Shown here piece by piece: positions 16,969-26,332 of a stretch of 64,000 nt of DNA. Position numbers and translations under genes: made by a program. The DNA lies in the NCBI GenBank assembly GCA_963791625.1, contig CAWBTA010000006.1:558001-622000 (forward strand). Direction: 5' to 3'. Numbering within the stretch: the first letter of the stretch is position 1; each line of letters starts with the position of its first letter. The notes below the pieces were generated by a model. That model saw only the letters and a list, made by a program, of their open reading frames with translations, made no database searches and was not told the DNA's origin. The stretch comes from JANMCE01 sp963791625. Its GTDB lineage: Bacteria; Actinomycetota; Acidimicrobiia; Acidimicrobiales; Ilumatobacteraceae.

Positions 16969-19023
16969 CTACTGATAGGTGACCAGGTCCACCCGGGGCG
17001 TAAGAGCTGAGATCTGCGCCGGCGTGAACAGGTTGGTGTCTTGTCTGAGAAAGAGCTTGAACCCGTTGTGGAACGGCGCGCCCGCCTGCGTGAAGCTCCA
17101 GGTGGCGAGCTTCTGCGACTGCGACCCGAAGCCGTCCATGTGGAACGTGGTGGCCAGACCGACCCGGTTCACGACAAGTTCGCGGTCGGGAATCATGCGG
17201 CGCTGGAACTGGTGCACCACGAACAGCTTTTCGGGCAGATGGTTGTCGGCGACGATCTTGGCTACGTACTCTGAGACCTCGTTCACTTCTGCCGCAGTCA
17301 CCGAGCCGATCGACACGCCGGGTATCGAGTTTGGTCCCAGGTGCCATTCGGGATCAAGGGCGATACCGACGTTGGGTTCTTTGAGAAACTTCTCGTACAC
17401 CTTCGTTTCGGTGAGGAAGTCACTCCGGCCGGGCTGAATGTCGAGCACCAGGTACAAACCGTTGGCCCGAGCCACATCCAGGTAGCGCTGAATGTCGGCA
17501 TCGGTCGAGCGGGCTCGATAGAGACCATCGCCTCCGGGTGATGCCTGCGCAGTCGTGGCAATGAACTCAAAGGCGCCCAGAACCGGTCGCCCGAAACTCT
17601 TCCACATAGAAGCGACCTCGGCGACCCGCGTGGCCGAGGCCTCTGGAGTCTGCTCGCCGAGCGCACCAAGTGCGGGGGTCCTGTTGCCATACAGGCCGAC
17701 CATGGTGAAGGTCGGGAACAGACTTTGACCCGGGCAGTCGGGCCCGGCAGCGGGCGGCGGCGGGCCGGTGAGGTAGCCGACCACGTCGACAATGACGTTG
17801 GCATTGCCTTCGGTAAACAGGCACACGTCACCCGCGACCCCGAGGCGTGTGATGGCGGCATTGGCCACGGTCTGACCGGCCCGATAGTTCAGGTTGGAAG
17901 CCACCGGCCGGTCGGTGCCGCGGGGATGCAGCGTGATAAAGCCGGGTTCGGCACCAAGTGCTGTGATGTTGAGCAAGACAGCCGTGGCATCACTCGGTAT
18001 GCCGACCCGGTCGCCAACTTGGAGCTGCAGCGTGCCCTGATCTGGTCGGCGTCCCTTCCCGCCGAAGGCCCCGTCGGCCGTGCTGTTCACCGATCGGGTA
18101 TCGAGAATTCGGGCAGCGGTGGGGAGCGACGTGAGCTTGCCCTCAGGGAACCAGCCGATGACATCGATGATGGTGCTGGTCGAACCGGAGTTGAAGACGC
18201 ACGCATCGCCACCGCCATCGAGGCGACTGACCACAGCGTTGGCCACGGTGTCACCCTCGGCATAGTTGACGTTGGACGCCAACGGCGTGGGTTGATCGCA
18301 CGGATACACGGTGAGGAAGCCGGCCTGTTTGGCACCCTCTGCGGTGACGCTGAGTAGTGCGGTTCTGACGCCAGTGGGCACGCCCGCCCGCCCGGCCACC
18401 TTCACCCGCTGCGTGCTGTTCTGCGGACGAGGTCCTCCGCCGACCACGCGGCCATCAATGGTGGCGCCGGTCTCGCGGGAATCGGCGATGCGTTGCGGTG
18501 CGTCAAGCGGTTGGAACTCACCCGGCTCGAACCAGCTGCTCACATCGACAATGAGGTTGGTAGCCCCTGACGTATAGGCGCACACCACCCCGTCGGCCGC
18601 AGTTTTCGTGACGGCCAGGACCGCAGCAGTGCGGCCGGCCACGAAGTTCAGGTTCGATGCCATCGGGCGTGGGGCGTCACACGGGTACAGGGTGATGAAC
18701 CCATCGCTGGTTGCACCATCGACCGTAACGTTCAACACGACCGCCACGGCCGTGTTGGAGACGCCAACTCGTCCGCGAACGGCAATGTAGAACACGGAGT
18801 CGGCCGCAAGTGGGCCCTGGCCGGCCAGGAAGCCGTCAGCGGTCTCGCCCGTGGGCCGGGTATCGGCGATGCGCTTTGGCGCGACGAGGCTGGAGAGAGC
18901 CGCCGCCGGGGGAGCGCCGGCCACCGTCAAGGTGGCCGTCACCAGACTGACCGCTGCGAGCATCACCACCCCGAGCAGGTGTCGCGAGCCGTTAAGACGA
19001 GAGGAACTCCGCCGAGCGAACAT
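16969..19023 (-). CDS. large secreted protein: three surface repeats plus TIM-barrel-like C-terminal domain
   Basis: From ATG 19023 the protein has 684 residues and a Sec signal (n-region MFARRSSSR, hydrophobic core, cleavage near AAALS). An in-frame ATG at 19062 would add 13 residues. Three repeats of about 125 residues follow; they begin with RIADTRPTG, RIADSRETG and RILDTRSVN and end with VDVSSWF, IDVIGWF and VDVVGYL. These repeats are common in secreted proteins of Acidimicrobiia and related Actinobacteria. The final 240 residues differ: YLDVARANGLYLVLDIQPG and VGIALDPEWHL look like strands of a TIM barrel, as in glycoside hydrolase-like families. Function unknown; a surface carbohydrate-active or binding role is inferred. 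Confidence 0.85.
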   Translation of the reverse strand: MFARRSSSRLNGSRHLLGVVMLAAVSLVTATLTVAGAPPAAALSSLVAPKRIADTRPTGETADGFLAGQGPLAADSVFYIAVRGRVGVSNTAVAVVLNVTVDGATSDGFITLYPCDAPRPMASNLNFVAGRTAAVLAVTKTAADGVVCAYTSGATNLIVDVSSWFEPGEFQPLDAPQRIADSRETGATIDGRVVGGGPRPQNSTQRVKVAGRAGVPTGVRTALLSVTAEGAKQAGFLTVYPCDQPTPLASNVNYAEGDTVANAVVSRLDGGGDACVFNSGSTSTIIDVIGWFPEGKLTSLPTAARILDTRSVNSTADGAFGGKGRRPDQGTLQLQVGDRVGIPSDATAVLLNITALGAEPGFITLHPRGTDRPVASNLNYRAGQTVANAAITRLGVAGDVCLFTEGNANVIVDVVGYLTGPPPPAAGPDCPGQSLFPTFTMVGLYGNRTPALGALGEQTPEASATRVAEVASMWKSFGRPVLGAFEFIATTAQASPGGDGLYRARSTDADIQRYLDVARANGLYLVLDIQPGRSDFLTETKVYEKFLKEPNVGIALDPEWHLGPNSIPGVSIGSVTAAEVNEVSEYVAKIVADNHLPEKLFVVHQFQRRMIPDRELVVNRVGLATTFHMDGFGSQSQKLATWSFTQAGAPFHNGFKLFLRQDTNLFTPAQISALTPRVDLVTYQ

Positions 19024-19167
19024 CCACGAAGTATGGCAAACCCATAGGTCTCCGTAGCGCATCTTTGAGACAATTTTCTGGGCGTTCGAACGCCCGCGGA
19101 ACGTGACGAAGACGACAGCCTCATTTCAGCTGGCGACCGCTACCCTGCGCCCTGCCATGATGACGTA

Positions 19168-20091
19168 ATGAGTCATCCTGTTCCGCTCCGAACCGTTGGC
19201 GATGTCCAGATCTTCGACGAGCGCATGGCACCGATGGCGTTGCCGACCAGCACCCTGCGGCGGCTTGGTGGTGGTGCGATTTGGTCGGAGGGGCCGCTGT
19301 ATCTCCTCGACGGCTCGGTGATCTGGAGCGACATTCCGAATAACCGCATCCTGATGTGGAAGGACGGCGACGTCACCGACTGGATGGCGCCGAGCAATTT
19401 CACCAATGGGCGAACGCACGACCGGGAGGGTCGCATCGTGCACTGCTCGCACGGCGCCCGGTCCGTCGTGCGCACAGAACTTGACGGCACGCTCACCACG
19501 CTTGTCGATCGATACAACGGCCATCGGTTGAACTCGCCCAACGATGTGGTGGTGAAGCGTGACGGCACCATCTGGTTCACCGATCCTCCCTATGGCATCA
19601 TGTCGAATGACGAGGGCTACCAGGCCGAGTCCGAGCAGCCGGGCAACTTCGTCTATCGCTTCGAACCTGTAACGGGTGAGTTGACCGCGGTGATCACCGA
19701 CATGAGCCACCCAAATGGGTTGGCGTTCTCACCCGATGAATCGTTGATGTACGTGTCTGATACGAGCATCAGTCCGTACGGTGACGAAGGGTTCCATCAC
19801 ATCATGGTGTACGACGTCGTCGATGGCCTGGCCACGACGAACGGTCGCGTGTTCGCAGTGATCGATCCAGGTTGCTCGGACGGCTTCCGGCTCGACACCG
19901 AGGGCAACATTTACACCTCGTCCCTCGATGCCATCCAAGTGTTTGCGCCCGATGCCACCTCTATCGGCCGTATCCCGGTTCCCGAGAAGATCGGCAATTG
20001 CTGCTGGGGAGGACCCGACCGGCGCACCCTGTTTGTCGCGGCGACAACGTCGCTCTACGCCATCGATCTCAACGCATCGGACGTGGCATGA
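19168..20091 (+). CDS. SMP-30/gluconolactonase-family lactonase
   Basis: A 307-residue six-bladed beta-propeller hydrolase. Family markers are the metal-binding glutamate in WSEGPLYL (about 39-46), NSPNDVVV with its asparagine ligand, FTDPPYGI, and a late SDGFRLDTEGNIY aspartate region. Such enzymes open sugar lactones (for example gluconolactone). Its stop overlaps the start of an SDR dehydrogenase by 4 bp, so the pair likely acts in one sugar-acid pathway: lactone to aldonate, then oxidation. A cytoplasmic location is expected because no signal peptide is seen. Confidence 0.9.
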   Translation: MSHPVPLRTVGDVQIFDERMAPMALPTSTLRRLGGGAIWSEGPLYLLDGSVIWSDIPNNRILMWKDGDVTDWMAPSNFTNGRTHDREGRIVHCSHGARSVVRTELDGTLTTLVDRYNGHRLNSPNDVVVKRDGTIWFTDPPYGIMSNDEGYQAESEQPGNFVYRFEPVTGELTAVITDMSHPNGLAFSPDESLMYVSDTSISPYGDEGFHHIMVYDVVDGLATTNGRVFAVIDPGCSDGFRLDTEGNIYTSSLDAIQVFAPDATSIGRIPVPEKIGNCCWGGPDRRTLFVAATTSLYAIDLNASDVA

Positions 20092-20852
20092 GCACTCTGT
20101 TCGATCTCAACGGGAAGATAGCGCTTGTTACGGGTAGCAGCCGTGGCATCGGTAACGCGCTGGCCCTGGGTCTGGCCGAGGCCGGTGCACATGTGGTCAT
20201 CAACGCCCGCAACGCGGCTGACGTCGACAGGGCGGTTGCGGCGTTGCGCTCGGCCGGTCATCAAGCCGATGCCTTCGTCTTTGATGTCACCAAGCCCGAC
20301 CAAGTCGAAACAGCTGTCACCGACATCGAAGCCAACCTCGGGCCGATCGACATCTGCGTGAACAACGCAGGTATCCAACGCCGTGTGCCGTTGCACGAGG
20401 TCACGCCCGAGTTGTGGGCTGAAGTACTGGACACCAACCTCACGAGCGCTTTCCTTGTGGGTACCGCGGTGGCGCGAAAGATGATGCCGCGGCAGCGCGG
20501 CAAGATCATCAACATCTGCTCGATCATGAGCGTGCTCGGCCGCCCCACGACTGGGGCATACACCACCAGCAAGGGTGGGCTAAAGATGCTCACCCAGGCC
20601 ATGTGCGCCGACTGGGCCAGGTTCGGCTTGCAGATCAACGGCATCGGCCCCGGCTACTTCCACACCGAACTGACCCAGCCGCTGGTGGATGATCCGGTCT
20701 TCAACAGCTGGGTCAGGCAACGAACGCCCGCCGGACGATGGGGCACGACCGACGAACTGATGGGCGCGGCGGTCTTCCTAGCGTCACGGGCCAGTGACTT
20801 CGTCAACGGTCAGATCATCTATGTGGACGGTGGTCTCCTCGCCGTCGTCTAA
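20088..20852 (+). CDS. SDR oxidoreductase, gluconate 5-dehydrogenase-like
   Basis: A 254-residue classical short-chain dehydrogenase. The cofactor motif TGSSRGIG is near 14-21, NNAG near 91-94, and the catalytic Y-x-x-x-K is in GAYTTSKGG. The sequence pattern (INICSIMSVLGRPTTGAYTTSK, split here by function, and NGIGPGYFHTELT) resembles gluconate 5-dehydrogenases and related polyol dehydrogenases. ATG 20088 overlaps the lactonase stop (ATGA); the longer open frame upstream is a shadow of the lactonase gene. The pairing supports sugar-acid oxidation, but the exact substrate is unproven. Confidence 0.9.
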   Translation: MSTLFDLNGKIALVTGSSRGIGNALALGLAEAGAHVVINARNAADVDRAVAALRSAGHQADAFVFDVTKPDQVETAVTDIEANLGPIDICVNNAGIQRRVPLHEVTPELWAEVLDTNLTSAFLVGTAVARKMMPRQRGKIINICSIMSVLGRPTTGAYTTSKGGLKMLTQAMCADWARFGLQINGIGPGYFHTELTQPLVDDPVFNSWVRQRTPAGRWGTTDELMGAAVFLASRASDFVNGQIIYVDGGLLAVV

Positions 20853-20878
20853 CCGTGTGGCTCCGTTGCGCTCCCGGC

Positions 20879-21895
20879 TCAGTAGCGCAGCACCGCTGCG
20901 ACGCGCTGGTGGCTTGCGAGCTCACCGTCGTTCACAACGACGGCCTTCCCGCCATGACGCAGCACCGCTTCGAGCAGCTCATCAACGATGTCGTCGATCA
21001 CGTCAGGTGCTTCGCGATCTTCGGCGGGCTCAATGCCATCGCCGTTGAGGCGAGCGGCCACCGCGTAGGTCTCCTCCACCACAACGAGTTCGACTCGGCC
21101 CTCGCGGGCAAGCGGCCACAGTTCGTGCAGTCCGCCGGCATAGAGTCGCGACGAGCGGGCATTGTCGAGTTGAACGAGCGCACGCTGGCCGTCGGCACGG
21201 AGCCAGTCCGTCACCAACGGCCACGCCGCCGAGTGCAATTCCGTCCAGCTCGTTCGGTCGTGGTTTCCGGCAACGAGGCCGATCGCCGCTAGATCGCTGA
21301 GTGCGAGGGTACGCCGCACCGATCGCTCAACGCCGGCCACTACTGTCGGCAGGGGGAACGCCTGGTGCTCCGCGTGAAGCGCCTGCATCACGGATCTGGT
21401 CCAGGCCGCCGCGTTCTGGTCCTCGGGTCTTTCGAGCGGCCAGCCCTCGCCCCGTTCCTCCACGAGGCGCTGGCGATCACCGATCAGCAAACGCGTCTTG
21501 CGGTCGCTAATGGTTACCACCCGGAACTGAGCTGTGCGATTGAGATCGGCCACCAGATCGCGTGTGGCAAAAGTGTCGTCGATGATGACGCGCTCCTCAA
21601 CGGCTCGGCCAAGTCGTACCACTGCCGAGAACTCGGGGGAAACGCACAGGGCTACGGCATGGCCGGACGGATCAGCCGAGGAGTCATCGAGCAGTTGTTC
21701 GAGCCGCTCGACCACGCGCCGGCGGACGAAGAGCGGAACGTCACCCGTCAGTCGTCTATTCGTTGCTGCGATTGACGCTTCGAGCGTCTTACGTTCAGCC
21801 TCGTTTAGCACGGACTTCGGGGTGGTGTTTGCCAGGATCGTCACGCTCGGATACGCACGAAGACCTTGGAGCTGATTCAAGAGAGCACGGTTCAC
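20879..21895 (-). CDS. baeRF-family (bacterial eRF1-like) protein
   Basis: A protein of about 338 residues related to the bacterial archaeo-eukaryotic release factor family, probably family 3. The end, VVNDGELASHQRVAAVLRY, is the family's characteristic C-terminus, and ALCVSPEFSAVVRLG and LIGDRQRLVEE resemble its middle domain strands. GTG 21895 (VNRALLNQLQG) has an AAAGG site 8 bases before it; a TTG at 21970 would add 25 residues. Family members are thought to act in ribosome rescue or stress responses, but a definite role is not established. The gene is convergent with the SDR gene. Confidence 0.72.
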   Translation of the reverse strand: MNRALLNQLQGLRAYPSVTILANTTPKSVLNEAERKTLEASIAATNRRLTGDVPLFVRRRVVERLEQLLDDSSADPSGHAVALCVSPEFSAVVRLGRAVEERVIIDDTFATRDLVADLNRTAQFRVVTISDRKTRLLIGDRQRLVEERGEGWPLERPEDQNAAAWTRSVMQALHAEHQAFPLPTVVAGVERSVRRTLALSDLAAIGLVAGNHDRTSWTELHSAAWPLVTDWLRADGQRALVQLDNARSSRLYAGGLHELWPLAREGRVELVVVEETYAVAARLNGDGIEPAEDREAPDVIDDIVDELLEAVLRHGGKAVVVNDGELASHQRVAAVLRY

Positions 21896-22010
21896 GACGG
21901 GGACCTTTCGATAGACGTTGCGTCGATCGAAGGTCTCTCCCACTCCGAAGAGCCGGGCTGCCGGGACCAAGGTCCGTACTGACGACAGTGCCGTGTCGGG
22001 ATACTCCCCT

Positions 22011-22141
22011 TCAGAGCGTCATGGTACCGAGATACTCGTGGCTTGCAAACGCGGACCGTGCCTCGGACGGATGCTCATCAAGCCCAACTCCGCAAAAGTC
22101 GCAGGTCAAATCGACCGAACATTTTTGGGCGAGCCGATCAT
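22011..22141 (-). other. possible small CxxC-containing ORF after deoC, frame uncertain
   Basis: Directly after deoC, one minus-strand frame reads LTCDFCGVGLDEHPSEARSA and ends 12 residues later in YLGTMTL before a stop at 22011. The C-x-x-C looks like a zinc-ribbon half. The best start, ATG 22141, overlaps the deoC stop but is in another frame; a run of five A bases at about 22123-22127 would have to be six to join MIGSPK to this frame. Alternatively, TTG 22109 could start a 32-residue peptide. Evidence is compositional only. Confidence 0.2.
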
Positions 22142-22809
22142 CCCGTCGGGAAACCGGCAAGGATTGTGGCGGCGGCCGAGGTGCCGAGGCGGGTGGCACC
22201 GGCTTCGATGAACAAGCGGGCGTGCTCGGCGGTACGAATGCCGCCGGAGGCCTTGATGCCGAGCCGGTCACCGACGGTTCGTTTCATCAGCCGAACGGCG
22301 TGTTCGGTCGCTCCACCGGAGGGATGGAAGCCGGTGGACGTCTTCACGAAGTTGGCGCCAGCGCCCTCGGCGGCGCCACACGCCGCGACGATTTCGTCAT
22401 CGGTCAGCACACCCGATTCGATGATGACCTTCAGCGTGGCATGAGGCGCAGCAGCTCGGACCAACGCGATCTCTGCTTCTACTGCTCGCCACTCGCCCGA
22501 TTTCGCCCAACCCAGATTGATCACCATGTCAACTTCGTCCGCGCCTGCGGCGGCGGCGCGAGCGGCCTCGTCGGCTTTCACCTCGGCGCGATGGGCGCCG
22601 GACGGAAAACCGATGACGGTTGCTACCAGCACACCGTTCGGAACCAAGCCGGTCAACGGCAGCATGTTCGGCGAAACGCACACGGCAATCGCACCGAACT
22701 GGCCGGCCTCGACGCAGAGTTGCGCTACCTCTTGTGGTGTCGCGTCAGGCCGCAACAGCGTGTGATCGATCAGTTTCGCCACTACGGCGCTGGTCAGAAT
22801 GCTGGACAT
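22138..22809 (-). CDS. deoC: deoxyribose-phosphate aldolase
   Basis: A 223-residue class I aldolase that splits 2-deoxyribose-5-phosphate into glyceraldehyde-3-phosphate and acetaldehyde. The Schiff-base lysine is in FVKTSTGFHPSG and a second conserved lysine in LGIKASGGIRT; DHTLLRPDAT opens the barrel and DEVDMVINLG holds the proton-relay aspartate region. ATG 22809 has a GGAG ribosome site 6 bases before it, so it is preferred over the longer open frame. It lies 65 bp after the CoA ligase on the same strand. Role: deoxynucleoside salvage. Confidence 0.95.
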   Translation of the reverse strand: MSSILTSAVVAKLIDHTLLRPDATPQEVAQLCVEAGQFGAIAVCVSPNMLPLTGLVPNGVLVATVIGFPSGAHRAEVKADEAARAAAAGADEVDMVINLGWAKSGEWRAVEAEIALVRAAAPHATLKVIIESGVLTDDEIVAACGAAEGAGANFVKTSTGFHPSGGATEHAVRLMKRTVGDRLGIKASGGIRTAEHARLFIEAGATRLGTSAAATILAGFPTG

Positions 22810-22874
22810 GGCAACTCCTTTGGTCTGATGTTCGCCAGCCTCGTTGCGTCGGTCAAGAGGACTTCGTCCCAAGG

Positions 22875-24614
22875 TCAGCGACTGGCAAGGAGTTGAGCTC
22901 GTAGGTCGCGCTTCAGGAACTTGCCGCTGGCGTTCCGCGGAAGCGACTCGTCGAGGAACATCACCGTGCTCGGAATTTTGTGCTTGGCGATGGTCTCGGC
23001 CAGGAAGAGTTGCAGGTCGGTAGTCGTCAACGCTGCACCGGGGAGGAGCACGACCGCGGCGGCAACGTCCTCGCCGAGGCGCTCGTCGGGGATGCCGAAG
23101 ACGGCAGCCTCGGCGACGGCGTCATGGCGGTAGATGGCGGCTTCCACCTCGGAGCAGTACACATTTTCGCCCCCACGCAGCACCATGTCCTTGGCTCGGT
23201 CGACAATGAACACGAAGCCCTCGTTGTCGATGCGCGCGATGTCGCCGGTCGCAAACCACCCGTCGCGGATGGCATCCGCCGTTGCTTCTGGCTTGTTCAA
23301 ATAGCCTTTCACAACGACCGCCCCCTTCACACAGAGCTCACCGACGACATCTTCACCGGCAGGCAGGTCGTTGCCCTCCGCGTCGATCAGCTTGGCGTCG
23401 AGCGTGGGCACGATGGGGCCGCACGAGCTGGGCTTGATGAAATAGCTGCTCGCCATATTGGCGGTGATGATGCCGCACGTTTCGGTGAGCCCGTACCCGG
23501 TCGTGGGAGCTCCGTTCTTGAGGGCCTTGTCGATCTTGCCGACCATGTCGGGCGGAACGGGGGCGCCGCCTCCCGTGAGGGCGCGAAGCGACGAGGTATC
23601 GCGTGTGGCGAAGTCGGGGTGAATCAAGAGCTCGCGGCTCATGATCGGCACGCCAGACATGTTGGTGATCCGTTCCCGCTCGATCAGTTCGAGGGCGCGA
23701 CCGGCATCCCACTTGCGCATGAGCACCACGCACCCGCCGGCCATGGTTGTCGGCTGAACGCCACAGTTGTGAGCCGTTACGTGGAACAGCGGAGTGGTTG
23801 CCAACAGGATGGTACGGGCGGGCGGCGGTTCCGAGGGCGTCTCGGGCGCGGCGAGATCTCCGACAGCCATGGCTTTCGCATCGGCCATAGCCGCGGCCAT
23901 CTGCATGAATCCGATGTTGAAGATGTTGGCCACCGACCCACGATGCGTCAGTTGGGCGCCCTTCGGAAATCCCGTCGTGCCCGAGGTGTAGAAGATGCAC
24001 GCATCGTGGTCGGGGTCGATCTCGGCGGCGGGCAGTTCGGCCGGCGCAGTGTCTCGTACCACGACATCTTCCCACCGGTCAGCGTGGCTCGGCAGGTCTC
24101 CCGACGACCGAACAGCGAGCAGCTGCAACGGATGCTTGGCTCGGATGCCATCGAGAACGGGCAGTACCCGTTCGACCCGTTCGTGATCGGCGATGAGTAC
24201 CTTGGGGGTCGAATCGGTGAGGCCATACTCCATTTCCGTCGAGGTCCACCACGCGTTCAGGCCGACGACCGCCGCGCCCACCGAAACGATCGCCCAGTAC
24301 GCCGTGATCCACTCGGGATAGTTGCGCATGGCGATGGCGACTCGATCGCCCGAGCCGACCCCTTGGTTGTGTAGATACTGAGCCAGTGCGCGGACATCTC
24401 CAGCGATCTCGGCATACGTGTAGTGCTCGTCCTCGTAGACGACATAGAGGCGATCACCGAAGCTGGCCGCCGAGCTCTCCCACACCACTCGCATGTCGGC
24501 GGGGGCCGATGCATACGTCTTCATCAAGACGCCACCGACCACCGATTCCGTGACGGCGAACGGCGATCCTTGCGCAAGAAGTTCCGCCCGTGCGGCTTGA
24601 TAGTGATCCGTCAT
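22875..24614 (-). CDS. AMP-dependent acyl-CoA synthetase
   Basis: A 579-residue acid-CoA ligase, distinct from the one at 3.9 kb. P-loop FYTSGTTGFPKGAQLTH is at about 210-226, the A5 region GYGLTETCG near 385, the hinge VDRAKDMVLRGGENVYCSE near 475, and the final lysine in RNASGKFLKRDLR. Residues 235-265 include an unusual Ala/Met/Pro insert (ADAKAMAVGDLAAPETPSEP). ATG 24614 (MTDHYQAAR) is chosen; a TTG at 24629 would add five residues. It precedes deoC on the same strand but without functional link. Substrate likely a fatty or aromatic acid. Confidence 0.9.
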   Translation of the reverse strand: MTDHYQAARAELLAQGSPFAVTESVVGGVLMKTYASAPADMRVVWESSAASFGDRLYVVYEDEHYTYAEIAGDVRALAQYLHNQGVGSGDRVAIAMRNYPEWITAYWAIVSVGAAVVGLNAWWTSTEMEYGLTDSTPKVLIADHERVERVLPVLDGIRAKHPLQLLAVRSSGDLPSHADRWEDVVVRDTAPAELPAAEIDPDHDACIFYTSGTTGFPKGAQLTHRGSVANIFNIGFMQMAAAMADAKAMAVGDLAAPETPSEPPPARTILLATTPLFHVTAHNCGVQPTTMAGGCVVLMRKWDAGRALELIERERITNMSGVPIMSRELLIHPDFATRDTSSLRALTGGGAPVPPDMVGKIDKALKNGAPTTGYGLTETCGIITANMASSYFIKPSSCGPIVPTLDAKLIDAEGNDLPAGEDVVGELCVKGAVVVKGYLNKPEATADAIRDGWFATGDIARIDNEGFVFIVDRAKDMVLRGGENVYCSEVEAAIYRHDAVAEAAVFGIPDERLGEDVAAAVVLLPGAALTTTDLQLFLAETIAKHKIPSTVMFLDESLPRNASGKFLKRDLRAQLLASR

Positions 24615-24821
24615 CCCTGAAGCCCCCAAAACCCGCGTCTACGACGCGCCGACATGTTGGTGACCATCATGCCAGCCCACGGCCCCCAGGCGCGGTGCCA
24701 TGAGGGCCTGCTTGCGACCAAATCTTGATTGCGCGTTTTTCGTGAAATTTTGACGACATTTCGGGAACTGGATGGTTGAGCGCTGACGTCATAGCTGCAC
24801 ACCAAGCACCAAGGAGCAGCC

Positions 24822-26199
24822 GTGACCACGACGAACCGCAGAGCCCATCGACGCACCGCCGGAGGGATCGCCATCGCTGTGGCACTCGTCCTGACCGGAT
24901 GTGGATCGGAGAGGAAGAACGCGACCAGTTCGCCGCGGACGACCGGAAATGCCTCGGCCCTTCGCCCGGCTACGACTGCGGCCGCTGCCGCCGCGACCAC
25001 GGCTGCACCGGCGGCCACGACTGCATCTGCCGCGACAGCAGCCGCGGCGGCGACGACGGTCGCAGCGGCTTCCGCAGGCGCGGCCACGACGGCTGCGGCC
25101 GCATCTGAGGTCAGCCAGCGCTGACGCTTCGGGCTCAGCCGCCACGACCGTTGCAGCACGGGTCAGCAACCCGCAACCACAGCAGAACCCGCTGCGGGCC
25201 GGCAATGTCGACGACAACGAACACTTCGGTGATTACCTCACCTATCTGGAGAAGCAGCGCAACCTCGGCATCCCGTTCCGCGAACTCGATCCGAGCGATC
25301 GCACCGTGGTAAAGGTGGTCGGCCAGGACGGCGTGCCGTTCGCCGGTCGAAGGGTGTCGATCCGACAGGGGCAAAGCGAAGTCGTTTCACTTACAACCAC
25401 CGCCGACGGCACGATCCGCTTCCATCCAAAGGCGTATCAGGGCAATCAGCAGGAGTCCTACACCGCAGTCTTCGACAACACCAGCCTTGTTCTGCAACCG
25501 GGACAGAACCAGCGGATGCTCATGCCGAGAAACGAGCAGTCCCAGCAGCGCACCAAGGTTGACGTGCTGTTCCTGCTGGACACCACGGGCTCGATGGGTG
25601 ACGAGATCGACCAGCTCAAGGGCACCATCCGCACCGTTGCCGATCGCTTGACCTCGCTTCCTTCCAATCCCGACCTGCGGCTTGGTATGACGAAGTACCG
25701 TGACATCGGCGACGCCTATCTCACCCAAACCACCGACTTCACGTCCGACATAAATGCGTTCTCGCAAACCCTCAACAATGCGAAGGCCGACGGTGGGGGA
25801 GACACGCCCGAGGCGGTGGATGAAGCGTTGGCATCGGCACTCTCGGAACCGTCGTGGCGGAGCGATTCGGTCCAACTGGTCTTCCTTGTCGCCGACGCTG
25901 GCCCGCACATCGACCGTCAGGTGCAGGAGCCGTACACGACGAGCATGCGTAAGGCCGCCGCCCGAGGGATCAAGATCTTCCCGGTCGCTTCCTCCAACAC
26001 CGACGACGCCGCCGAGTTCGTCTTCCGCCAATTGGCCGAGTTCACCGGCGCCCGCTTTGTGTTCCTCAGCTACGGCGCAACGGGTGCTGCGGTCGGGGCC
26101 AACACCGACGTGCAGAAGTCCGACTACCAAGAACTGTCGCTGAACGACCTCATCGTGCGCCTCGTGACCGAAGAGCTCTCCGCCCGCCAAGGCAAGTAG
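24822..26199 (+). CDS. VWA-domain lipoprotein, reading frame broken near 25110
   Basis: The N-terminal frame (24822-25124) encodes a lipoprotein signal with lipobox LTGC (about 26-29) and an Ala/Thr linker, then stops. The downstream frame, which has no start of its own, continues with SASADASGS, a 100-residue region with a small beta domain and then a von Willebrand A domain with metal-site motif DTTGSMGDE and VADAGPH. Removing one base around 25109-25112 (GAGGTC to GAGTC) joins them smoothly as ASESASADAS. So this is one exported metal-dependent adhesion-type protein with an apparent one-base insertion. VWA domains bind protein partners outside the cell. A hairpin terminator follows. Confidence 0.78.
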
Positions 26200-26216
26200 G
26201 TCCAGGTTCTTCGACG

Positions 26217-26260
26217 AGCAACACCTGCGGGTCGAGCCAGCCCGCAGGTGTCGTGTTGCT
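26217..26260 (+). terminator. probable transcription terminator hairpin
   Basis: ACACCTGCGGG (26221-26231) pairs perfectly with CCCGCAGGTGT (26241-26251) around a 9-base loop, and AGCA/TGCT at the flanks extend the stem with a bulge. It lies 18 bases after the VWA stop. There is no clear T-run, as often in high-GC Actinobacteria. Confidence 0.65.
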
Positions 26261-26270
26261 CTGGAGCCTC

Positions 26271-26304
26271 TTGACGTGCATGAAACACTGTATGCATACA
26301 GTGT
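26271..26304 (+). promoter_or_regulatory. PadR-type promoter with perfect 20-bp palindromic operator
   Basis: TTGACG (26271-26276) is a good -35 element. The sequence ACACTGTATGCATACAGTGT (26285-26304) is a perfect 20-base palindrome at the expected -10 position, 29 bases before the PadR start codon. PadR-family operators are palindromes with ATGT/ACAT-type arms and often lie over their own promoter, so autorepression of the padR-ABC-FtsX operon is likely. Confidence 0.75.
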
Positions 26305-26332
26305 ATTGCGTTCGGAAAGAGGGGATCTGGCC

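Noticed and set aside
22980..24374. 464-codon plus-strand frame
   Set aside because: Antisense to the acyl-CoA synthetase; no domain recognizable.
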